Origin: Scatophagus argus
Lineage: Eukaryota; Chordata; Actinopteri; Scatophagidae
Reading direction: 5' to 3'
Assembly: GCF_020382885.2 (NCBI RefSeq)
Contig: NC_058495.1
Location: 9,975,627-10,039,626 of the forward strand
Length of the DNA stretch: 64,000 nucleotides
Shown here: one piece after another, positions 39,410 to 49,560 of the stretch
How the letters are laid out: each line of letters starts with the position of its first letter
Position numbering within the stretch: the first letter of the stretch is position 1
Notes under the pieces: model-generated
Seen by the model: the letters and a program-made list of their open reading frames with translations, nothing else
Databases searched by the model: none
Told to the model about the DNA's origin: nothing
Translations under genes and position numbers: made by a program

Positions 39410-39575
39410 TACACAGTACCTGAAGTTAAGTAAATGTAGTGAAGGAAGTACAATATTTGCCTTCAAAATATAGTGGAGTGAAAGTATAAAGCAGCACAAA
39501 ATTGAAATACCAAAGTAAAGTACAAGTACCTCAAAATCGTGCTTCAAGCACTGGACTTGAGTAAAATGGACTTAG
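39410..39575 (+). repeat. Dispersed repeat, family B copy
   Basis: It contains AAAGTATAAAGCAGCACAAA, TACAAGTACCTCAAAATCGT and GGACTTGAGTAAAATGGACT. The AAGTACCTCAAAAT and TTGAGTAAA blocks recur at 42160-42262 and 62455-62570, and inverted at 55022-55063. Confidence 0.55.
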
Positions 39576-39769
39576 TCAGATTCAATCACTGGTTAGTCTA
39601 AATTTCGACACTAAGATTTTAATTTTCGCAGCAAATGTGTACCTATTTCAAATATTGTTTTTGTTTAATGGTTATTAATAACTTCTACTGGTACGTTAAT
39701 ATTTCAAAGCTGTCTTTAAGAAATTTCCCTAAGCACAATGCATTCTAGCAAATATCAGATATGTCTAAA

Positions 39770-39842
39770 CAGTTCTGCAACTAACAGTGTTTTAAATATT
39801 GATTAATTTGCACATTATTTCAATTATTGATTAATCAAAAAA
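39770..39842 (+). repeat. Fragment of an ATTAATC-rich fold-back repeat
   Basis: CTGCAACTAACAGTGTTTTA followed by ATTGATTAAT blocks. It resembles the left arm of the element at 62036-62305. Confidence 0.45.
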
Positions 39843-41152
39843 TGCCCATTATAGTTCCCTACACCCAGACGAGAAGCTTGAGGCAGTATATTTTTGGCAT
39901 TTTTGATTTTAAAAATGACCATCGACTCAATCAGCTATAATCACTGCTGTTCAGTTACACAATATATAATAAGAAATAATGTTGGTAGATACAGTAACTA
40001 CACTCTGCTGATAACACTTCTGTACTTTTACTTAAGTTTTAATGCTGGACTTCCACTTGTCAAATTGAAGTATTGGTACTCGGTTTGAATATTTAACTGT
40101 TATTATCACGTAGTTTATATTAAGATTTGTGACCTTGCAGTGATATGTGGACTCTGTCCTTCCAAAATTTGTTTTAGCATGTTCTGAGGGGTTTTGTCTA
40201 CAATGTTGAGCCTTCCATCTAGCTGCACTATGAAAGGTATTTGTGGATACAAAAAAAAAAACCCGCTCCAGTGCGCTTCTCTTCCCTCTTTCTGCATTCC
40301 TAAAATACCTTTCCTCGTTACTCCATGAAAACAGGGTTTTTGAGCAAGATTGTCATGCTGCTTCAGACTAAACTGCATCAACATTTGGCGTTTCTTGTCC
40401 ACAAGACTCGTCACATCACCGTCTACGCGGTGCGCGTAAAGAAACGCGACGTATTTACGCCTGACACGGGCCAACGTGAAACCAATTAGATATTCGTAGC
40501 AAGTGCGTTCACTTTTAATACCACCAACCTTTTATTTATATCAGCCTGACTCAATGTTTCCTTATGTGGCCCTTACGAGGTGTCCAGGAGGGCAAAATAA
40601 AAGCTTTAAACTGAATTTGGCACCGTAAGAAATGTGGGCTATCGCTACTTGATGTTGGGATTGGGTTTCCCCAGGTGTCCGGAGCAGAAGAGCATATGGC
40701 TCAAGGGGGGTTTTTCTCGACACGAGAAAGTTTGGGAACCCGCCAGTGCCGCCTCATATCGTGAATGAGATTTCACCTTCGTGTAAGCAGGCAGATGTTA
40801 TCTCAGCCCCGTCTTAAATTTGTCCTCAGCGCAGTCTCGACTATTTCACACAAAGCTGACTACATTAGCAGCACAGGACTCAAGAAAGAGCGCACTCTCA
40901 TCCTACAAACCCGAAAACAATGTCAGTCAAACACAACTTCACAGCACATACCTCCTTCAAGCGCCACTTTGGTATCTTCCAGTATGATAATATCCACTCA
41001 GAGAAATAAATAAAAACAAACCACGAGCGCAGATAAATATCCCACGGAGATTCAAACCAGACGCCGCGGTTAAACGCTCTTTGTACGAGGGAAGACAATA
41101 GTAGCAGAGCTGTCGGGACAAACTTGGTTGTAGGCTAAACGAGGAAGAGGAG

Positions 41153-41187
41153 GAGGGAGGGAGGGAGGGAGGGAGGGAGAGGGAGGG
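41153..41187 (+). repeat. (GGGA)n repeat, G-quadruplex-prone
   Basis: About eight G-triplet runs separated by one to three bases on the plus strand, the template strand for vgll4. Runs this close fit the usual G-quadruplex pattern. It sits just upstream of the CpG-rich vgll4 promoter. Confidence 0.85.
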
Positions 41188-41189
41188 CA

Positions 41190-41212
41190 GGAATGCCTGG
41201 AATGATGGAATT
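41190..41212 (+). promoter_or_regulatory. vgll4: Tandem TEAD-type motifs (GGAATG, 3-bp spacer, GGAATG, plus GGAATT)
   Basis: GGAATG at 41190-41195, spacer CCT, GGAATG at 41199-41204, then GGAATT at 41207-41212. GGAATG is the reverse of the CATTCC (M-CAT) core bound by TEAD factors, and direct repeats with a 3-bp spacer are a described TEAD dimer arrangement. Binding here is inferred. Confidence 0.45.
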
Positions 41213-41220
41213 CAGTTCCT

Positions 41221-43194
41221 AGCAGGTGGTGAAAGTGGAGCGCGCTGATTGGAGGAGGACTGAAGCGATGATATCAGCATATATTATGATAATAAGAGCA
41301 TTGCATCACATCCTCTGCAGGTTAGGCTGCTGTCACTGTGTTTACCAGCCTACTCAGGCAGTCTGGTGTGCGGGAACCTTTAATGGAGGATTAAGTAGAG
41401 CTCACCTCCCTTAACGGCTACATTATAAGTGTCTCTGAGCAACATTTATACTACTGTCTAAATATTTACGTTTAAACCACACACACGTTAAGCCCAACAC
41501 GAAAAATAGGCTATCCTGTTTTCGTCAATGCTTTTTGTTTTTTTTTTGTTGTGTCTTTTAACTAAAGTTTTGAAGTCTGGCTAACCATTACACGACTCTG
41601 TACATTACTTTTTTTCACTGCATTAGCATTTCGTTGAGGTAGCATAATGTGAACATTAATATTTTTTATGGCTGTTTTAATACTGTTACATGCAAGACTG
41701 GTATACATTCCATATATCAGGTATACATTTTGGCACTTATGGATATGATCAAAGTGAAAATTTTCTCTTTTTTATTTTGCTGGAGACTCCCACTTTGAGA
41801 GCCACAGTTTTAGAACATGTCTGAAGTGGATCTTGAACAATTCTAATTTTGAATTCAGGACTTATAACAGAGTGTTACAAGTATTACTACTTGTACTGAA
41901 GTAAAACATCTGAATACTTAGAAAAAGTGTTTATAATGCAGGAAGAATGACCACTGTTGATGCTCAACTGCATATTAGTGACCACTGTGTAAGCTGATTT
42001 TTTTGTTGTGGTTAATTTAAGCAAAGCTAATTATCGCTTTTTTATGTGCTGTTAGGTTGTTTCATCAATAAATTATATTGTCTAAGATGATCATCTGTTT
42101 ACACAGTCCTCATATGTAGTGTAATTAATACAGCTGTCAAATAATTGCAGTAAGCAATGGAATAATATATTCTCTCGAATATAGCGCAGTAGAAGTGTAA
42201 AGCATAAAATAGAAGTACCTCAAAATTGTATTTCATCCCAGCATTTGAGTAAATGTATTTCCGTCGCTAACAGCAAAGGTTGGTTGTGGTGGGACTGTGT
42301 GTGTGAGATTGCTCAAATGCTGAACGGAACAGCCAGTGAAAGGCATGTGAGGTCAGCAAACCGTCCCAAGGTACACAGACAAATAAAGAATGCAGCACAG
42401 GCTGGTAGATCACAAGTGAAAAAGAAGAGCAAACAACAGATCATGCAAGGTAATGCGAGACTACCTTAACATGAGTCATGTGCCAACTGTTGGCTCATGA
42501 TGTAGCAGTGATTTAAAAAAGCAAGGGGCAGTACCAGGAGGTATCCATACTGACTGCAATATGATGAAATGAAGGAAAAACAGACTTTTGTCATAGTACT
42601 GACCTCACTGATGTACACCATTTGATGATTTTATTTTCCTTGAAAGATGCTGGTTTTGTTTTTTAATGGACATATTTTTTGTTCAAAATGTAAATCTAAC
42701 TCCTTAAAAAAAAAAAAAAATTCTGTATTATACATGTTTGTACCCCATCAATCTGTCAGTTGAGTTTGTTCTTGAATAATGCAACTGAAGCAGGAATAAA
42801 ATGAGGATGAGAGAGAGCAAGGAACTAATGTTATCAGAATTTGCGAATAAATATATTTAATCAACACTTACCTTTCTGATAGTGGTTAAATCAGTAAAAC
42901 CAGATAATCCTTATCAAGTAGACTAACGATCAACAGAAGCAAAAAAACAAGTGAGCTCAAAAGATGCAAAAAGACAAACGACGTCCTCTTGTATTATGAC
43001 AAGTTGCAGAGCAGCAGTGACTAAACTTGGAGGAACAGTTTGAGTTGTAAAACGAAGATGATGTTTAATAACACAAGAGGATATTGTGATGTTCGGCAAC
43101 GGACCCAACAAACTTGTGATTTCCTTACATTGTGGACTCTTGTTGGATTTAAAAAAAAAACCAGGGTAACCACAGATGCTGTTGTATTAAAAGG
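41221..43194. other. Intergenic sequence between vgll4 promoter and tamm41 3' end
   Basis: About 2 kb, AT-rich. It carries a family B repeat copy at 42160-42262. No coding exon was recognised. Confidence 0.7.
42160..42262 (+). repeat. Dispersed repeat, family B copy
   Basis: AAGTGTAAAGCATAAAATAG, AAGTACCTCAAAATTGTATT and ATTTGAGTAAATGTATTTC match the copy at 39410-39575. Confidence 0.55.
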
Positions 43195-43200
43195 TTTATT
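43195..43200 (-). terminator. tamm41: Likely poly(A) signal of tamm41
   Basis: AATAAA on the minus strand followed within about 30-50 nt by TGTGGTTACCCTGG and a run of ten T, a good downstream element. Another AATAAA at 43381-43386 could act as a proximal site. Confidence 0.55.
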
Positions 43201-43946
43201 CAAACCCATTTCTTATAAACTGATTTACAGCAGGTATTTGTGAAGCACCAATCAATGCATTTTCCCATCAAAGACCTCCAGCTGTCAATATGACAAGCTC
43301 ATAACAACACGGTGGAAGGAAGGCAAACAGATGTTAACAATGAGGAACATTTCTCTCATGAAATACACATAACCCTACTTTTTATTGTATGAATGGCGAC
43401 ATAAATGTAGTACAGCCATCAAAAAAAAAAATGTGGTTAAAACAAAAAAATGTAGAAGTCTTTGGCAATCTGAGAGCGGGATCAGCAGCGTGTGTGTGTG
43501 TGTGTTTCACATGTAACACCAGTCCACTTCTGAAGAGAGCTCAGAAGTCTTTTCTTCTTGTTGCATGCTGCACTCACACTGTTTTTATGCTGTGGCTCAA
43601 GCTGATTCAGCAGGTTCTCGCCAGTCGCCGCAGTCATTATCCAGAAAGGTCCATTCTGTAGTACCATTAAATGTCAGCTATAATTCAGTCTGGCTCGTGA
43701 AATGTCACCCTCTTTTCTACAACTGCATGATAAAGGGCAGTTGTACAGGCAGTTCTACACTATTCAAACACGGACTTACACCTGGTAAGCGATTCCCATT
43801 CACAGAGGTTATGGAGTGGCACAACCAGGGGCGAGTGTGTGATTGTTCAAGCCACAGTTTTTCCTCAGGGTAAAAGCAAAGGATGGACGTTGATTGTCTA
43901 GCTGACGGGTTGTAGAGAAAGCCAGGCTCCTGGCAGAGAGACAGGA
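43201..43946 (-). other. tamm41: tamm41 3' untranslated region (inferred)
   Basis: About 0.75 kb between the tamm41 stop codon and the poly(A) signal. It includes a short GT repeat near 43491-43505. The long minus-strand frame 43717-44034 here is the wrong frame of tamm41 exon 8. Confidence 0.6.
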
Positions 43947-44038
43947 TCAGGACATCTGTGAGACAGACGGCTTCCTCCTCCAACCCTTCCACATCTTCAT
44001 CAGTTTCTTGGAGCTGTACGACACAGTCTTCCACAAGC
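43947..44038 (-). CDS. tamm41: tamm41 exon 8 (C-terminus)
   Basis: Acceptor CATCCCAG precedes 44038. After completing a Gly codon it reads LWKTVSYSSKKLMKMWKGW then RRKPSVSQMS and TGA (43947-43949). The KMWKGW-RK block matches the end of the human protein. Confidence 0.94.
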
Positions 44039-47000
44039 CTGGGATGGACACATAGTTAACATGAACATTAACAATCAACGTGAAAGAATACAGTTTCAAC
44101 ATTATAACAGTTGTTAATACACACAGGAATGTTTAAAAACAGTTGTCTAGTTTGTCAAAAATTCCATTCCATTCCATTTCTTAAAAATTAACAGCGTTTC
44201 ATAGAACTGTCCAAAGTGAGAAGCACACAATGCTTAAAGGCTACGTTAAAGGAACAGTTTGACATTTTGGGAAATAAGCTAATAAGCCTTCTTGCTGAGA
44301 TTTACATGTGGAGACTGATACCAGTCTCACATCTGGATAGTAAATATAAATAAATATAACCAGTTAGCTTAGCACAAAGACAGGAAACAGGGAAATAGCT
44401 AGCCTGACTTTGCCCAGAGGTATCAAAGTAATTTTTATACTCAAAAAAGTATTTTCCATGCTTGTGGAAGGATTAAACAAATGCAATACATTGTGCTAAT
44501 TAGCTTGCGAAATGCCGGTAGGTGGCATTTGTTACTTTTAAACAGAGCCAAGTTAGTCTCCTCAGCTGCAGTTACATGCTAAGCAGCTGGTGGCTGCAGC
44601 TGCACAGTTAGCGTAGCTATCAATTCCTATTTCTTTAAGGGATCTGAAACAACAAAGAAACCTAAACTAACATAGCCTAACAATATAGCATTTTTATTGT
44701 TTTATTTTTTGTTTGCATCAAACAAAAAAGAAAAGAGTTCCTACCCGCTGTCGCAATGCCTTTGATACTCTGTGTTATGCTGGAAGATTTCACAATAGAT
44801 GAAATACCTAAAGAGGAGCAAAAACATGAAATTTTACAGCATCTATCATAATATTTTGTTACTCTGCTGCATGATTTTATGGATGCCGCTTATGGGCAAA
44901 GGCCATAAAACCTACTCACAACCCTTCAACACAATTTTCCCCAAAAGAATCAATGTAGAGAATAAGGATTTACTGTTTACTCCTTTAACATGACATTAAA
45001 CCACTACTCGCTGGATTTGTCCTTAAAATGACACCAGTTAGTGTTCAGCTTGTTTTTTTCAGATGTGATACTCTCAGACAGGGCAAGGACAATTTGGGTA
45101 CATTTGCATGAATGATGCGTTTCAGCATTGTTTTCCAGTACATTTACCCGCTGTAAGGTTAAAAACAATCTGCTACACTGTATGTCTGTATTGGCTGTGT
45201 TAGCATGCTGGGACACTGGATTCCTAAAGTTATTCATTTGTAACACAATCCTACCTTATTTAATATTCACCACACACGATAATGGCCTTGATCTGTACAT
45301 GCATTATGAGTGCACAGATGAGTGAATTTTAATGGAATGTCTGGGAATGATGGCTTTCTCCTCTCATCGATCACACTCACTTTGTCTGCCTCTTCCTCTG
45401 TCTCCATTTCTGCCAGTCTTACCATCATCATGCATCACCTTCTACATTAGGTCATCTTTTTCTCTCTTCTACATCCCTGCACTCATTCTATAGTCCGAAC
45501 CTTGTTGCACGACAGCTCCGCAGTCTGGGTCCTGAGCAACCTGCAGCAGGATCTCTTCCACGTCTCGGTTTTTCCCCGGAGGATCGACCAGCTTTGTGAT
45601 CTTTTGCTGCAGGGTCCGAGGCAGTGCCATCAGCTGGATAAACTGGCCCTCTGGACTTTTGTCAACCTGCAGAACAGAGATGCAAACAGTAGAATGTATA
45701 GCAGGAGCAGCAGCAGCACCAACTATCACATCCACAGGTTAGATAAACTAGAGACCAATAAACAGAGAACAAAAACCTCCTGCAGCTTATGTAAATGTAG
45801 TCAAATACATGTACTTACTTCATTAAAATAGACCATTACAATTAGGGATCTCTTCCTCACTCGAGGGTTCATACACTATACGGATTGTAGAGCCCACTGA
45901 GGCACTGTGATTTGTGATTTTGGACTGTATAAATAAAACTGACTTGACTTGTGTGTGTTCAAGTTTGTAGAAAGTTAGTTTGTATAGCAGATGCTTTGTT
46001 AAATTCACAAAGTCTGCTTCTGAGGAATGAAACAAAAGTCAAAAGTAATTTTTCACACTGATATCCATGGATTTCTGACGTTTTAGAAAATTTTGGTTTG
46101 CTGAGTGAGTGAGTGAGTGGTGAGTTGCAAAAATGTAAGTGGCAAACTATACATACAGCACACATGGTACTGCTGTGATGCTCACATATAAAGTGAGACA
46201 ATAAAAGTAGGTTTGGCTTCGGTGCATTCGTATGTGTTCTGTGTTTTACCTCCAGTTTTCCTTGTTGAGGTTTGTAGACCACTTGCGGGCAGTCCCGCAG
46301 GATGTTGCTGTACAGAATCCGGAAGTGCTGAATGTTGTCTTTGACGATATTGGCAACCTTGGATTTATCTTCCCCAATCACCATTCGAAAATCCCCTAAG
46401 ATACACCAACAAAATGTTTTAGCTGAAGTGCAGTATATGTGTTATGATATCTCCATTACAGTCTTTGCTGTCGTGCTATACTGTAGTAATTACCAATTTT
46501 AAGATACTAAAATCCTTATTCTGTGAACTTTCCAGAAGTGACATAACAATCATTAGCCTATTACTATTATTATTAATAATATTAATATTATGCAAAGTCA
46601 AAATATAGGAGAATATCAATTGAGCTGCATCAGTTTCATCTTCATCACTGCATCTGTACAAATCATCCAGATTAGTTGTGTGTATTGAGGTACTAGAATC
46701 ATCAGTCTGATTTACCAGCCCGTTAACTCAGAACCTTCCTGAGAGACGGACTGCAAACATCCAGCATGTTGGATCACACTGTACTATTGTATATGTATTA
46801 GTATTCAAAGTTTTTAAACCACACAGGGTGGAAGATTATTACAAAGAAAACCCCAAGCTTGGATGTCATTCACAATGTGTTTGTATTTGTGCGTGTGTTA
46901 GGGTGCATGCATGGGTGTGGGTGTGTATTTTCTATATCTACATCTAGAACACTTATCTCTGTGTAATTACTATACGTACTGATACATTTTGGGAAATGTG

Positions 47001-49239
47001 TATTTGAAAAAGGCATGAGTCTTATAATTGTGCATGTGTTGGATTTTCTTCAGGTTTTTGTAGGTGTATAGAATAGCTACCAGCATAAGAAAGACCGGCT
47101 ATCTGCAGGAAGAGGTCTTCCTCGCTGAAACTCTCTGGCAGCATCAGGAAGGAGGCTGTCACAGCACTCTTCAGGTTGGCCACCAGAGCAGCACGGAGCT
47201 TTCCATTCTCACTCTGCACCAGCATTTTCACCTGCATGCATGTACACACATAAGGATGGATGCAAACATTTGACAAAATTACAGGAGGGAGTAAAAGAAT
47301 GAGTAAGTTAGAGATCATAACATGACTGAAAAATAAATTCCACTGTCTCAAATAACTGTCAAAAACAGCAAAATATTTGACCAGTCTGACATTCAATAGT
47401 TTGTTCAATATATACTTGTATAATTACATAATAAGTTTTATGACAATGAGTTTTTCTGATTGATCCAAAACAGACTGATCATGATACTAACTGGTTTGTG
47501 AAGGCGTCCAGCGACATACATGGTGTTCCAGTGCATCAGATCATCTATCAGAGACTCTGTACTAATCACACCATATTTGATTATCTGAGAAGAAGAGGAG
47601 AAAGTTATAAAAGCATGTGGTTAATAAAGTGTAGGCAGACAAAAAAAAAAAAGCCTCAGACCAAGCAGCAAACTCACATTATTTCTGCAAATACCAGTTA
47701 TTGTATTGTCACAACAAACACTCCTATCAGACCAATTACAAAAGCAAATTCCTGTAAAAAACAAAAGCACAATGAGAATCTAAGACTGCTTAAGGAGCAC
47801 TCCAGGTGTGATACTAGAAGTACTGCACGCAGAAGGTTGGTGTGGAAAAAGATGCAGACACATAAAAACTACATTTACCCTCCCATCCACTGGCACGAGC
47901 GTGTTGTAATATACCGAAGCCCCATGTTCATTTTGTATGGAACTGATCATCGTGGGCCCCAGCAGCTTGAGGATGGAGTAGTGTTTACGATTCTGCAGCA
48001 GATTCATGGTATGCCATGTCACTGGGTCGTCCACCGCAAGCACAAAGTCCAGCATGTTCTTCTACATATATTACAAGTAAACACAAGGGGGGAAATTAGA
48101 TCATCTTATACAATATATTAGGACACAACTTCAAATTCTACCACAACAGAGAATGTGAATGATGCAAAAACTCAGTATTGTTGTTTATCAGCTTTTACTT
48201 TAATCATATTGTGATGACATGATAACATCGTATTAATTAAGTTCTGTCGCCCAAATTAATGGGCAAATTACACAACAAAAAAACAACAAAGTTACCTGCT
48301 CAGTGCACTGAAAACAATTAGATACACAAAAGAATTGTAAGGACAAAAGTAATGGAATGTTTATACACTCATTTAACAATTTTACAGACCCTGGGTTTGC
48401 ATGGGTTTTATGCACACTATATATACCATATACTCTATATCTATCTATCTATCTATCTACATGATATATACACATATGTATATATCTATACATATATAAG
48501 TATATATCTATATATATATATATACACACACACACAAATGTATGTGTCCACATACACACTGTATAGACATAGACTTTAATGACGTCACATCCTAAATACA
48601 AAGACAGATTTGCAGCTTTTGTCTATATGTGCAGGTTAGATTTTTGAAATACTGGCATTGGAATACTGTGATGCACAGAGTAATTATATCAGAGAATGAG
48701 TCATGTTAATATAGGGACATTGATTATTGATGATGATGATATTGTAGTAAACACAGTAATACAGTGATACTGACTTTAAGCAACCATATGGTGATATGGT
48801 GATACTGACCTCAACCACATAACCTAACCCTTCATGTTTTAAGACTGAGCTAATTCCTAGCAGTGTACAATCTTTACTGCAAGCAGGTGAGGCTGAAAAA
48901 CTTATAACCCTGTAACACCAGACAGAGTTCAGAAAAATAAAAACAAAACGTGCAAAAGACAAACAACAGAAAATACAACATAAGTGGTAAGTGTCTCCTT
49001 TTAGGACAAAATGGACCATTAGTCTGATTTTATTTAAGCATGTTCAGGCAGCAGTGTGGTGCAGCTAACTGAAAGAAACCAGCAGGGTAAGTGTCACTAA
49101 CCTCCATTTGACCTTGGTTGGTCCCGTGCTGTTTGAAAACACCAGATCCATAGGCAAAAGCTAAACTGATGTCCTGAGGAAACTGCGATAAAATCCGTCT
49201 GTAAAGCACGCCGGTGTTGTGCAAAGCTGGAAGAGTCAT
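43947..49239 (-). CDS. tamm41: Mitochondrial phosphatidate cytidylyltransferase Tamm41 (eight exons)
   Basis: Makes CDP-diacylglycerol from phosphatidic acid and CTP on the matrix side of the mitochondrial inner membrane, feeding cardiolipin synthesis. The coding sequence is complement join(49102-49239, 47879-48061, 47492-47584, 47081-47231, 46250-46395, 45501-45666, 44745-44807, 43947-44038): 1032 bp, 343 residues, all junctions in frame. Family marks: LAFAYGSG (about residues 27-34) and MLDFVLAVDDP (about 49-59), the nucleotidyltransferase GS and Asp-rich motifs; IKYGVIST (about 109-116); LKSAVTASFLMLPESFSEED in exon 4; DPPGKNRDVEE in exon 6; and KMWKGWRRK near the C-terminus. Length and order agree with vertebrate TAMM41. 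No long presequence is obvious, as in the human protein. Exon 6 ends at a weak donor (GTTCGG). Confidence 0.96.
44246..44640 (+). repeat. Dispersed repeat, family A copy 2 (in tamm41 intron 7)
   Basis: It begins TTAAAGGAACAGTTTGACAT then TTTGGGAAATAAGC, and contains CAGTTAGCTTAGCACAAAGA, CAGGAAACAGGG and AGCTAGCCTGACTTTGCCC. The right part carries partly complementary blocks (TTTGTTAC... GCTAAGCAGCTGGTGGCTG), so it may fold back. It shares the plan of the copy at 34417-34725. The right boundary is approximate. Confidence 0.65.
44745..44807 (-). CDS. tamm41: tamm41 exon 7
   Basis: 63 bp, too short for an open-frame search. Acceptor CTTTAG precedes 44807 and donor GTAGGA starts at 44744. It reads (G)ISSIVKSSSITQSIKGIAT A, matching human LSAIVRPSSIRQSTKGIFTA. 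Phase 1 in and out. Confidence 0.93.
45501..45666 (-). CDS. tamm41: tamm41 exon 6
   Basis: Acceptor TTCTGCAG precedes 45666. It encodes VDKSPEGQFIQLMALPRTLQ, the conserved DPPGKNRDVEEILLQVAQDP and DCGAVVQQ. It ends CAACAAG before GTTCGG at 45500; this donor is poor, but the phase requires it and joins correctly to exon 7. Confidence 0.93.
45870..45955 (+). mobile_element. Non-LTR retrotransposon 3' tail, second family
   Basis: TGTAGAGCCCACTGAGGCAC, TGTGATTTGTGATTTTGGAC and TGTATAAATAAAACTGACTT with GACTT repeats recall a widespread teleost LINE 3' tail. It lies in tamm41 intron 5, opposite to the gene. Confidence 0.65.
46250..46395 (-). CDS. tamm41: tamm41 exon 5
   Basis: Acceptor ATCTTAG precedes 46395 and donor GTAAAA starts at 46249. 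It encodes DFRMVIGEDKSKVANIVKDN, IQHFRILYSNILRDCPQVVY and KPQQGKLE, colinear with human TAMM41. Confidence 0.95.
47081..47231 (-). CDS. tamm41: tamm41 exon 4
   Basis: Acceptor CATGCAG precedes 47231 and donor GTAGCT starts at 47080. It encodes VKMLVQSENGKLRAALVANL, then KSAVTASFLMLPESFSEEDL and FLQIAGLSYAG, the most conserved stretch of the family. Confidence 0.96.
47492..47584 (-). CDS. tamm41: tamm41 exon 3
   Basis: Acceptor CTTCTCAG precedes 47584 and donor GTTAGT starts at 47491. It encodes IIKYGVISTESLIDDLMHWN and TMYVAGRLHKP (31 codons), matching human LIKYGVISTNVLIEDLLNWN. It is too short to appear as an independent open frame. Confidence 0.95.
47879..48061 (-). CDS. tamm41: tamm41 exon 2
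   Basis: Acceptor ATATGTAG precedes 48061 and donor GTAAAT starts at 47878. It encodes KNMLDFVLAVDDPVTWHTMN through GPTMISSIQNEHGASVYYNT and LVPVDGR. The DFVLAVDD segment supplies the acidic residues of the nucleotidyltransferase site. Confidence 0.96.
48437..48530. repeat. (TATC)n and TA-rich low-complexity tract
   Basis: About five TATC units followed by TATA-rich sequence and a short CA run, in tamm41 intron 1. Confidence 0.85.
49102..49239 (-). CDS. tamm41: tamm41 exon 1 (N-terminus)
   Basis: ATG at 49237-49239, donor GTTAGT at 49101. It encodes MTLPALHNTGVLYRRILSQF, then PQDISLAFAYGSGVFKQHGT and NQGQME. FPQ-SLAFAYGSGV matches the human start region, and the Gly-Ser pair is part of the nucleotidyltransferase fold. 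This ATG is at the position of the human start. Confidence 0.96.
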
Positions 49240-49560
49240 TTTGAACTAGCTAGGATAGCCTTCCAGCAACAGCACGAGCTAGCTTATAAGCGGGATAACC
49301 GACTATATTACGTACAAAAAACTAAGTACCGTTCCCACAGAGTAACTGATACATTTCAGACTGAGCGGCTCAATGCCTTTATAAACGACAAAGGCAATGG
49401 AATAGCATTAAAATTACAAATTTTAACGCTTAACTACGTCCATCAGGTCACATCAGCTGTGTGCTTGACAGTCGAGTAAAATATACGTCACCGAGTGTGC
49501 TGCGGGCTGGAGGCTCATGGGAAATCGAGTCAGCGATGGAAGGTAAACAACCTCAACCTT
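49240..49560 (-). promoter_or_regulatory. tamm41: tamm41 promoter region
   Basis: Sequence 5' of the tamm41 ATG. A CRE/ATF-like TACGTCA lies at 49484-49490 in a stretch richer in CpG than its surroundings. No TATA box is obvious. Start site not determined. Confidence 0.45.

Larger units (their letters stand above)
40952..41220 (-). promoter_or_regulatory. vgll4: Upstream vgll4 promoter and probable 5' UTR exon (exon 1b transcript)
   Basis: On the minus strand AAGGAG is followed by the donor GTATGT at 40951-40946. This could splice to the acceptor before 39206 to make the METPLDV transcript. The region 41041-41110 is CpG-rich (GACGCCGCGGTT). Further upstream lie a GGGA repeat and paired GGAATG motifs. 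The exon and its start site are inferred from position and splice signals only. Confidence 0.5.

Noticed and set aside
43717..44034. 105-codon minus-strand open frame
   Set aside because: It overlaps tamm41 exon 8 in the wrong frame; the correct frame ends in KMWKGWRRK and stops at 43947.
47498..48121. 207-codon plus-strand open frame
   Set aside because: It is antisense to tamm41 exons 2 and 3, whose minus-strand frame matches a known protein family.
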